From contig JAQMRL010000021.1 of the NCBI GenBank assembly GCA_035578175.1, positions 5,296,538 through 5,360,537 of the forward strand: DNA of 64,000 nt, written 5' to 3'. Each line of letters begins with the position of its first letter. Position 1 is the stretch's first letter. Made by a program: the position numbers and the translations under genes. Shown here one piece after another: positions 1-10,662 of this stretch. A model generated the notes under the pieces. The model was given only the letters and a program-made list of their open reading frames with translations, did not search any database and was not told where the DNA came from. Origin of the DNA: Catonia carolina. Lineage: Eukaryota > Arthropoda > Insecta > Hemiptera > Achilidae.

Positions 1-468
1 CTTCAGATGACCCCAAAGAGGAAAGTCACAAGGCGGCAAGTCACACGACCTTGGTGGCCATTGATGGTCGGAATTACGAGAAATGATGCGATCCTGGAAC
101 CGTTCACGGAGCAACAACATTGTTTCTCGTGCAGCGTGACAAGTGGCACCATCCTGCTGAAACCACAACTCGTCAATGTCCATTCCATCCAAATGACGCC
201 ACAAAAACTCCCTAATCATCGTACGGTATCGGTCTCCATTTACTGTCACGGCTTGTCCTTCTTGATTTCCAAAAAAGTAATGGCCGATGACACCGCCCGA
301 CCAAAAGCCGCACCAAACTGTCACTCGCTGTGCATACAAGAGAAACTACAACTGAATCGTCAATCGGAATGTTCTCCAAAATATAAATGTAATCAAACAA
401 TGTTGCCAACCGATAAACAAAAAATTTACCAGCCGTTTAAAAACCGGCGCTCTTTTTGAATCACCCGT
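1..468 (-). pseudogene. M1 mariner/IS630-class transposase relic (catalytic core plus terminal repeat)
   Basis: Read on the minus strand, this gives the DDE core of a mariner-superfamily transposase, with a WFQQDGATCH-type second catalytic Asp motif and a PPCDFPLWGHLK-like third motif at the window edge. It then runs directly into the element's 5' leader and the terminal repeat GGGTGATTCAAAAAGAGC. The N-terminal DNA-binding region is missing, so this is an internal-deletion copy. The element ends at a TA (469-470). The M1 copy at 14301-15250 has the opposite deletion. The left end lies outside the window. Confidence 0.75.
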
Positions 469-488
469 TATTATGTATTGCTTAAAAC

Positions 489-712
489 ACCGGGTTGGTC
501 TAGAGGTGAATTCGTCGTCAAAATCAGCTGTTTAACAGCTGATATTCTGAGACGAAGGTTCCTGGTTCAAATCCTAGTATACGTATCAGACGAACTAATG
601 TCCCAAGTCCAAGTCCTGTAAGAAAAGGGCAGATGCCCCTAGGGATGACGACGTCGTGGGATAACCACCTGATGGCTCGGAGAATATGGTAACGGAATTT
701 TGTGGGTTTCTT
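489..712 (+). repeat. S2 tRNA-derived SINE head with a different tail
   Basis: The head carries a TGGTCTAGAGG A-box-like segment and a GGTTCAAATCC B box, as in the other S2 copies. After the AATCCTAGTA junction the body differs from them and ends near 712. Part of this other tail (ACTAATGTCCC) recurs near 870 and, inverted, near 47520. The preceding 20 bp also precede the S2 copy at 4569, which marks a local duplication. Confidence 0.7.
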
Positions 713-1138
713 ATTATTGTTATAGGAAGAGTGATTGTGAAGGAAATTGTTATTTGGTCTTGGAAATGGAATAGGTATTCAGTTCTATATCGTCTCTAGG
801 ATGTAGAATAATGGGTCAGGAGGAGTAGAATTTTGAGGGTTAACTTAAAGGTATTCGTGGAATGGCACTAATGTCCCATAGCCGAGCGAGTGAGAGGGAG
901 ATATGTGGCATAACTACGCATGCGCTCAAAGGTCTTTACCGTTATAATCCAAATCTGAAAACATACTACAGTCGTTATTTTGCTTGTTAGTTTACTGCAC
1001 GCATAACGCTTGCTCACAACAATGAGTAAAATTAAAAACAATGTTATTGGAACGGCGTGTATGGCTTGTGCGAGTAAGATCGTTATGCATTCTCTCACTC
1101 CCACAGCTAGGGGACTTCAGTTCTTCTGAATACTATAC
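713..1138. other. Unassigned stretch upstream of gene 1
   Basis: No family was recognised. There is no convincing ORF with a signal peptide and a phase-0 GT donor. If the missing first exon of gene 1 is inside the window it would have to be here, but I could not identify it. Confidence 0.4.
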
Positions 1139-1771
1139 AGATAGTTACTTTTATACGGATTTGAATACTAGACAGTAGCTGCCGGTAAACTTTTATGGTT
1201 AGGGTTAAATTAAGCTAAACTAAGCGTTAAACAAAAAAAAAATGTTTGAAATAAAAGTTGTAGAATTTTAAATTCTCTACATTTTTTATTAAATAAATTT
1301 TTGCGCTAAAATGCATATTAAAGCCACAATCTTAAAAAAACAATTGTTTTACGTGAAAACAGCCTCACCAAGAATTTCAGAAAACATTACGCCTACCCTA
1401 TCTTGTAGAGAATAAAAAAAATTGAGTAAACCAAGCGATTTTTAAAAAAAATCTTAGGACCAGTCTTTGAGAAAATCGCAAAAGAGTGAAAAATTACACG
1501 AATAAACTACTACTTCCGGTTGACAGATTTTGATGAAAATATTCGTGTCGGGTCCGGTAGTGGTATTAAACTTAAGTTTTAAGTTTCAAGTTCGTATGAT
1601 GTTCCGTTCTTGAGATATTCTGTTCACACACACACACACACACACGCGCGCGCGCGCACACACACACACACATACACACAAACGCACACACACACGCGCA
1701 CGCACACACAGAGACACATACACAGACACACAGACAGACCAATCGCTAAAAACATGTTTTGTTGGGTTCAG
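1139..1771 (+). mobile_element. S2 fragment fused to truncated H element, abutting gene 1 exon
   Basis: Positions 1139-1211 are the middle of an S2 SINE. At 1212 the sequence switches to H-family sequence in + orientation, including the (CA)n tract at about 1626-1736. The H copy stops inside its conserved TTGGGTTCAGGGGG segment, and the AG at 1770-1771 is the splice acceptor of the next exon. The same S2/H junction recurs near 4737, so the fused segment was duplicated. Confidence 0.75.
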
Positions 1772-1887
1772 TGGCCATCAAAGAAAGTAAAGGAAGATAT
1801 CATTCGAAGAGGGTATTTCCATGCTCGTGATATGTTACCCACCAGAATTCAATTTAACGGCGAAACTGTTATACTAATCTTTCCCAA
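1772..1887 (+). CDS. Gene 1 exon a
   Basis: It encodes WPSKKVKEDIIRRG through ETVILIFPK and aligns with WPCTSTKNIYEQSG through ALVVMPRYK of gene 2. The acceptor AG at 1770-1771 is the last base pair of a truncated H element. The donor is AA|GTCAGT, phase 2. The donor lies inside a 14-bp direct repeat (1886-1899 and 4533-4546, one mismatch) that flanks the composite transposon downstream. Confidence 0.85.
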
Positions 1888-4800
1888 GTCAGTATTCTAA
1901 CGGGTGATTCATTTAAAAGTAGCCCGCTGCATTTAACAGCGGCCTTCAGCACTCAATTGGATTCAAATAGTAAATGAATAAATAGAATTACTTTTCTTTT
2001 TTTTTCTTGTACGGCCACAGGGGACCACTGTAAGTTCATTTATTGTTCCTTTTCACCCTTAACCTCGCGTGGTAGTTCTTCATTCGGTCAGATCTACTCT
2101 TCTTCTCCGCTTCGGATATCACCATTTTTTTCCTGTTGGTTTCCGTTCTCTTGAATTTTATCTTTCCGTCTCTCAGTAGGTTGTAATTTCCAGACTTCTC
2201 CTCCAAATCCTTTCTCTATATATTCAGCTCCCTCATGTCGTCCACAACCATTCTGAGCCACTTGGGTTGGGTTTTCCTCTTCCAGTAAAATTCTGTTAGC
2301 CTTTTTAATAGTCTTGTCTCGGGCATTCTTAGGATGTGTCCCAGGAAAGATATCCTCCTCCTTCTCATGACGTCCGTCAGTGGGTCTATCCTCTGGTACA
2401 CTTCTGCATTGGAGATGTTCTGGTATTGTCCCTCTTGGATGTTCCATTTCCCTATACAGTTCCTAACAATCTTCCTCTCAGTTGTCTCCATTCTTCCTCC
2501 TTCATACTTGACTGTCGGATCCCATAATGTTTCACACCCATATAATATCTCTGGTAACACTACTGTCCTGTAATGCCTGATATTTGTGTTTATAGACATG
2601 GTTTTCTTGTTATATATATTTTTTGTGGTAATTAGAATTACTTAATACATAATTTTACATATTTATTTAAAATTTATATACATATTTTAACTTCACCTTT
2701 ACAGTAGATGCTGAAAGTGGCGTCCTTGAATGCTTACACATTTTTGCGCTCTTTCAATGTTATTAATGCACACACGACGCATTACGGAAACGTCTATAGC
2801 TTGAATGGCTGCCACGATGTTATTCTTTAGCTCATGTATACTGCGGGGGTTTGTTTGGTAAACGGTTCCTTTTAAATAACCTCATAGAAAAAAACCGCAC
2901 ATACTCAAATCGGGTTAACGAGGAGGCCACAAATCTTTACTAACAACTCGCATGGGAAAAGCCTGATCGATATGAGATAGGGACTGGCGAGACGTGTGAC
3001 ATGTTGCACCATCTTGCTGGAAAAAATTGTACTCTATAGTAATATAATAATTAAATAATAATATAAATTCGAGGGGTTAATGTCAAACAACACTATCTAC
3101 AAAAACCTAATTTTTCAGGAGAGCCATCACCATTTATTTACCTTTGTTGTTGTTGTGGTAAACAGCCTAAAGGCTGGTTTGAACCTGTAGAGGTTTTTAC
3201 TAAGTAAAAACGAGGATTGAAATACTATAGCAATGCCAATAGCCTTCCTCACCAAGTTGAAAGAGTATGCTTATTAGCATGCCAGGCCCTCCGAAAAGCA
3301 CCGACTTTCCTTTCATTCACCACAGTGTCTGGCTGTATAGTGAAATTCATTACTCTCAGAGGAGATAATTCTGACTAGTGCGTTTTTTACACCTCTACCT
3401 CTTCTGTTCTTAAATAGTTCAGTCATAATTGGCTGACTATATGATAAGAAACAGAACTGTTTTTAGTAGCACTGGAACCAACAGATCAAATGCAAATAAT
3501 TTAACACTCCACCTGCCCGTTTTGGGCACATTTACCATTAAGAAGTAAATTATATTATACTAAATTTATATTTTATTACATAATTAAACGCTTTTATTTA
3601 ACTTACTCTTGGATCCATCAAATCTTGCAACTTAAAATTTTAATACTTCTACCGTATCAATATGAATCAAACTTTGCACACTTGTTTATCTTCGATGACA
3701 ATACGCTGTGGAGGTGTTTGTAAAGAAAAATTTTAAAATTAAAAAAAAAATTTAAAAAACGCTTTTATTTAACAATTACTTAAAACAATTAACTAAAAAG
3801 AAAAAAAGAAAAAAATTTACAAAAAAATCACAGAAAAAAAAATTACAAAAAAATCAAAAAAAATTAAAAAATTTTTTTTTAAGAAACGCTATTATTTAAC
3901 AATTAATCAAAAAAAAAAATAAACTAAAAATAAAAAAATAAAAAAATTTACAAAAAAATCAAAAAATTTTTTTTAAGAAACGCTATTATTTAACAATTAA
4001 TCAAAAAAAAAAATGAACTAAAAAGAAAAAAAGAAAAAATTTACAAAAAAAAAATCACAGACATTACAGTTAAAAATAAAAGCGTGACGCATTAATATAT
4101 ATAATATTTTACAACGAATATTTTACAATAAATATTATATATATTAATGCGCCACGCTTTTATTTTTAACTGTAATGTCTGTGATTTTTTTTTGTAAATT
4201 TTTTTCTTTTTTTCTTTTTAGTTCATTTTTTTGATTGTTAAATAATAGCGTTTCTTAAAAACCTTTTTTTAAATTTTTTTTTTATTTTTTGTAAATTTTT
4301 TTATTTTTTTATATAATTAACTGAAATAATAGGAAGAGAATTAGATCAGAGGTAGTTTTTTCGCTCTCCTGAAAAATATTAAAAAAATAGGTTTTCGTAG
4401 ATAGTGTTGTTTGTCATTAATTCCTCGAATTGTACTATAAAGGCCAGTCGATCACATCGTGATCAGTGCTGCCAATACAGCATATGAAAATTACTCGATC
4501 AGCGGGCTACTTTTAAATGAATCACTTAGTAAAAGTCAGTATTTTATAGTATTATGTATTGCTTAAAACACCGGGTTGGTTTAGAGGTAAATTCGTCGCC
4601 AAAATGAGCTGTTTAACAGCTGATTTTCGGAGACGAAAGTTCCTGGTTAAAATCCTAGTAAAGATAGTTACTTTTATACGGATTTGAATACTAGACAGTG
4701 GCTGCCGGTAAACTTTGATGATTGGGGTTCAATTAAGCTAAACTAAGCGTTATACAAAAAAATGTTTGAAATAAAAGTAAAAGTTGTAGGACTTTCTCTA

Positions 4801-7800
4801 CAATTTTTTTTTAAATTTTAATTGTACAGCCCTTTTAAGAGCGCACTAGTTATGTAATTGAATTCATTTTCCCTTAAGCTGTTTTGGGAGCTGTCGCCTC
4901 CTTGCGTGGTACTCCCTCATCCTCCTACTCACCACCTGTCTCTCCTCCTCTGTCCAGATTCTAGTCTTGGACTCAGCAGAATGAAAATTCCCGAAAGTTT
5001 TAATCTTGTGCCTAAAAATGTCTCTGTTCATAATGTCGTTGCCCGAGATGTCCAACGTTATGAGGTCTTCCTCCACCTCCTTCAACCATCTGTCCCTGGT
5101 TTTAAGTCCTTCCTGGCTTCTGATCAACTTGCAGGTCTCATTTTCTATATCCCTAAACCTCATTAGATGTCCGTAATATTGCAGTCGTCTTTTCCGACAC
5201 TTTGTTGCCAAGGATTCCCCCAGAAAATTCATTATTACTTCGTTTGATCGTTTTTTATGTACGTTAGTGTCCGGGTCATAGACTGTTCCCAATTGTCTAC
5301 AACTTTTATTACTATATAAATCTTTGCGCTAAAATGCATATTAAAGCCGCAATCTTAAAAAAACAATTGTTATAGGTGTAAACAGCCTCACCAAGAATTT
5401 CAGCAAACATTACGCCTACCCTATCTTTCCTCGCAGTAGTGCGTCGATAGCTCCTGTTTGTGCGTGCGTGCGTGCGTGCGTGTGTGTGTACGAACAGAAA
5501 CCTGTCTATATACAATATTTGTGGTTTCGTTGCCCTGTGGCAGCAAAATAAATTGTTTTTCTGCACTTCCAGCTCTAGTAAGTTTGACAGAAAGTTGTCC
5601 ACGAGTGAAACACGCTTGTCTCAAACCGATGCCCACCGTTTTAAATGTTTGTCGCTGCGATTTAACAGAATTGAATAGAATGCATAGAAGAATACCGATG
5701 GAAAAGAAAGAGACAGTTGATATATGGCTGAGATAAGAGACAGTAAGTAATACGTGGGTGGGTGCGGTACCCAGAGTAATTGGAAATATGTGACTCATTC
5801 ATTCGCTACATGTCGAATGAAAACAATGAATGAAATACAGTACAAGAATAACAATTTTGAATATTTCCGAATTTTTAATGTTTTTGGAATTGAATGTTAT
5901 ACTTCACGTTTTTCTATTAAATATAAAAGTTGAATCGTGCTTCTAGCCCAAAAAATATACCATTCACAGGACTTAGAAAAAATAAAAGTGCTATGCACCT
6001 GATAAACTAAAACACGCGACATCGTCACAGTCACTTAATTAAAGTTGCAAAATAGCCTATATTGATCAGGAAGCTCTATGTTATGCAACAATTAAAGATT
6101 TTTTACTTTTCTCTTGCCTATATGAATATATAGGAAAGAAAGTATTGTTTTCATGTCGATTTTAAGAAATCGAGTTTTCACCGGATCTACACGTAAACAG
6201 ACCCCCTGAACCCAAAAAACATGTTTTTAGCAATTGGTCGGTGTGTGTGTGAGTGTGTGTGTGTGTGTGTGTGAGCACGCGCGCGCGTGTGTGTGAACAG
6301 AATATCTCAAGAACGGAACTTAAAACTACGAACGAAACGTACGAACTTGAAACTTGAAACTTAAGTTACATACCACTCCCGGAAGCGACACGAACATTTT
6401 CATCAAAATCGGTCAACCGGAAGTAGTAGTTTATACGTAGGCCTACAATTTTTCACTTTTTTGCGATTTTCTTGAAAACTGGTCGTACGATTTTTTTTTT
6501 AAAAATTGCCTGGTTTACTCAATTGTTTATGCTCTACAAGATAGGGTATGCGCCATTTGTGCTGAAATTCTTGGTGAGGCTGTTTTCGCGTAAAAAATTG
6601 TTTTTTTAAGATTGCGGCTTAATCATGCATTTTACCGCAACAATGTATATAATAAAAGTTGTAGAGAATTTAAAATTCTACAACCTTTATTTCAAACATT
6701 TTTTTGTATAACGCTTAGTTTAGCAGTAATTAGCGATTTTCTGTTTTTTCTCACGAAAACGTGTAAAAAATCGATTGTTTTAATATTTCGGCCTTAGTAC
6801 GCATTTTGCAACAAAAGTGTATATAATAAAATTTATAAAAAATTAAGAGATCTACAACTTTTATTTTAGCATTATTCTCTACAGATCCTAGTTTACCGTG
6901 AAAGAGTAATTTCCGTATTTTAAAGCCAAACTGAGGTTGATTTTTATTTTGCGACTTCCACTCATGATTAAAATTAGGTTATGTTTATTGAGGTTAGTTT
7001 TTTGTTTATTTGTAATGTTTTATTACTAATGTTAGGTTTATTGTTAAATTTTCATTGGCAAAAGAAAGTTGTGTTAGTGTTTCACACCAGATTTTTAAAA
7101 TAAGTTCAGTAGTTTCTGAGATTACCTCATACAAACAAATAAACAAACAGACAGACGTTTCTTCTTTATTAAATTAATATAGATTTCTATTGTTTTATTA
7201 ATAATGTTAGGTTTATTGTTAGTTATTTGCATTGGGAAAAGAAAGTTATTTGAGTGTTTCACACGAGATTTTTCTTAATAAATTTTTTTTTGTAAGTGTA
7301 TTTCTTTTACAATCAGTTTATAAATACAAAAACTTTAAGCAAAGACGATAAAATCTGAGTAACGTACTTAGAATTAAAATAAAAACCACACTCAGTAGTG
7401 TATTCCAACAAGACTAAACGTGAAGAAAAATATATTTGTATATACTGTATAGGCCTATACAGTATATCTACAAAAGTAAACTTGATGAACTGTGTATCAA
7501 CGTCCCGAATCACAAAGCTGATGAAGCTGGAGATGATGACGATGATAGAAATAGTCGGCCGCGTTGGCGATGTTGGTAACGTGCTCGCCTCTCATCACGC
7601 GGTCTTGGGTTCGAATCCCACTCGGGCATGGCATTTTTCATGCGTTACAAAAATTCATTTCATCCTTCACCGTCTGCATTAGCATCAATTTGCAAAACAG
7701 TCGGACGTTAAACAAAAAAAAAAAAAAAAGATGATAACGATGTCTATTATGAGATGATGCTGAGTAGATGTAGTTGAAGTGGAAAAGAAAAAAAAGTTTA

Positions 7801-10614
7801 AATCAGTTTAAAGTTTAAAATAAGTAGATCGTAAATTTTAAAATCGTAGAGGTAAGTCTAGTGTTTTAAAACGTTTCAGTCGGTGAGTATCTTCTTAATA
7901 AATAAGCTTAAAAAAACATTTTCAATAAAGATTTATAAAATTGATTTCAGGTTGCGAAGCGGTGTACCTTTCTCATTAGGTCAAATGAGTATCAGAGACC
8001 AAGACAGATGTAATCCGGCTATCATACCATATCCCAATTGGCCAGTCCATGAAGACAGTAATTGCGACGGTATTAGAAATGCTGTCGACCTTTTTCTCGA
8101 TGCAAAAAATACACTTTGGGTATTAGATGTCGGAATTGTTGACACTTTGGGAGACCCGAAATATGTAGGTCCGCCAAAAGCTATTGGAATCGACACAAGT
8201 TGTTCAGAGGAACCCGTGGTAAATAAAAAAAAGTTCATGAACTATTATACATATTTTTTTACTTTCTCTTGCCTATATGAATATATAGGAAGGAAAGTAT
8301 TGTTTTCATGTCGATTTTAAGAAATCGAGTTTCCACCGGATCTACACGTTTTCAGACCCCCTGAACCCAAAAAACATGTTTTGTAGTGATTGGTCTATGT
8401 GTATGTGAAGAGAATATCTCAAGAACGGAACGTCGTACGAACTTAAAACTTGAACCTAAGTTAGACTTTGGGTATTAGACGTCGGAATTGTTGACACTTA
8501 GGGAGACCCGAAATATGTAGGTCCGCCAAAAGCTATTGGAATCGATACAAGTTGTTCAGAGGAACCCGTGGTAATTAAAAAAAAGTTCATGATCTATTAT
8601 ATATATATTTTTTCTTTCTCTTGCCTATATGAATATATACGCTTAGTTTAGCTATATACGCTTAGTTTAGCGGTAATAAGCGATTTTTGGTTTTTTTCTC
8701 ACGAAAACGTGTAAAAAATCTATTTCTTTTAAGATTTCGGCCTTAGTATGCATTTTACGACAAAAGTTTATATAATTAAATTTATAGAAAATTAAAAGAT
8801 CTACAACTTTTATTTAGAGCATTTTTCTCTGCAGAGAGTAGTTTAGTGTGAAAGTGCGATTTTCCGTATTTTTAAGCCAAACTGAGGTTGATTTTCATTT
8901 TGCCTTTTTCACTCATGATTACAAAAAGGTTAGTTTTTTGTTTATTTCTAATGTTTTATTACTAATGTTAAATTTATTGTTAATTATTTGCATTGGCAAG
9001 AGAAAGTTATGTGTGAGTGTTTCACACCAGATTTTTTTAAAATGTTTTATGGCTTTTTATTGGCAAGGGAAAGTTGTGTGAGTGTTTCACACCAGATTTA
9101 TGTTAATGTTTTATCGTTTTATTGGCAAGAGAAAGTTGTGTTATTGTTTCATACCAGATTTTTTTAATATTTTATGGTGTTATTGGCAAGAGAAAGTTGT
9201 GTGAGTGTTTCACAGTAGATTTTTAAAATGTTTTATGGTTTCATTGGCAAGAAAAAGTTGTGTGAGTGTTTCACAGTAGATTTTTTAAAATGTTTCATGA
9301 TTTAATTGGCAAGAGAAAGTTGTGTGAGTGTTTCATACCAGATTTTTTAAAATGTTTTATGGTTTCATTGGCAAGAGAAAGTTGTATGAGTGTTTTACAG
9401 TAGATTTTTTAAAATGTTTTATGGTTTTATTGGCAAGAGAAAGTTGTATGAGTGTTTCACAGTAAATTTTTAAATGTTTTATGGTTTTATTGGTAAGAAA
9501 AAGTTGTGTGAGTGTTTCACAGTAGATTTATTTTAATGTTTAATGGTTTTATTGGCAAGAGAAAGTTGTGTGAGTGTTTCACAGTAGATTTATTTTAATG
9601 TTTAATGGTTTTATTTGCAAGAGAAAGTTGTGTGAGTGTTTCACAGTAGATTTATTTTAATGTTTAATGGTTTTATTGGCAAGAGAAAATTGTGTGAGTG
9701 TTTCACAGTAGATTTATTTTAATGTTTTATGGTTTCATTGGCAAGAGAAAGTTGTGTGAGTGTTTTTCGTACCAGATTTTTTAAAATGTTTTATGGTTTC
9801 ATTGGCAAGAGAAAGTTGTATGAGTGTTTTACAGTAGATTTTTTAAAATGTTTTATGGTTTTATTGGCAAGAGAAAGTTGTATGAGTGTTTCACAGTAAA
9901 TTTTTAAAATGTTTTATGGTTTTATTGGCAAGGGAAAATTGTGTGAGTGTTTCACAGTAGATTTTTTAAAATGTTTTTTTTTGGATTTATTGGCAAGAGA
10001 AAGTTGTGTGAATGTTTCCCAGTAGATTTATTTTAATGTTTTATGGTTTTATTGGCAAGAGAAAGTTGTGTGAGTGTTTCACAGTAGATTTATTTTAATG
10101 TTTTATGGTTTTATTGGTAAGAGAAAGTTGTGTGAGTGTGTTTTACACCAGATTTTTTTATTTGTTTCGTTTTAGATAAAGTATTCGATTAACCTTTCAA
10201 CATTGATTGGTCCAAAAAGCAGATTACAGTTCATTGTGGCGGACATAGTAAATGACAGGACTACATTATACATAAGTGATGCTGGTGCAAGGTCAATCAT
10301 TGTATTCGACGTGACGGTCGCAAAAGGGTTTCGCATTGTATTACCAGCTGTCGTAAATGAAGGTTCATGTAAACGAGATGTTCTTTATTTAGTTTTGACT
10401 CAAAAAAGTTGTGGAGATTCTACACTTTTCTTTACATATTTGAGTAGCAAAGAGGTGTTCACTGTAAAAACTTGTCATTTTAGGTAAGTACATAACGAAT
10501 CAGTCATTTCAGAATTTTTTACTTTCTCTTGCCTATATGAATATAGGAAGGAAAGTATTGTTTTCATGTCGATTTTAACAAATACACAAATTATGTATTT
10601 TAACAAAATACAAA

Positions 10615-10662
<48 letters not shown>

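Larger units (their letters stand above)
1900..4532. mobile_element. M2 mariner/IS630-class element, composite
   Basis: The ends are inverted copies of GGTGATTCATTTAAAAGTAG. The interior holds a LINE insert (1994-2632), a transposase C-terminal relic on the minus strand (2699-2952), an S3 SINE (about 3138-3535) and an AT-rich foldback region. Inner inverted segments at 3067-3124 and 4363-4431 also pair. The same TIRs bound the shorter M2 copy at 27932-28925, whose unbroken sequence confirms the LINE insertion point. Confidence 0.8.

Noticed and set aside
4858..5166. Plus-strand 102-codon ORF
   Set aside because: Antisense to LINE coding sequence.
7556..7640. tRNA genes at S1 and S2 heads
   Set aside because: They have A and B boxes but no tRNA fold, and belong to dispersed copies with tails and target duplications (SINEs).
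8464..8580. An extra coding exon of gene 1
   Set aside because: It is a duplicate of exon b with an in-frame TAG and no acceptor.
8985..10160. CRISPR-like array of regular 61-bp repeats
   Set aside because: Units are contiguous with no unique spacers and derive from the H transposon end; the genome is eukaryotic.
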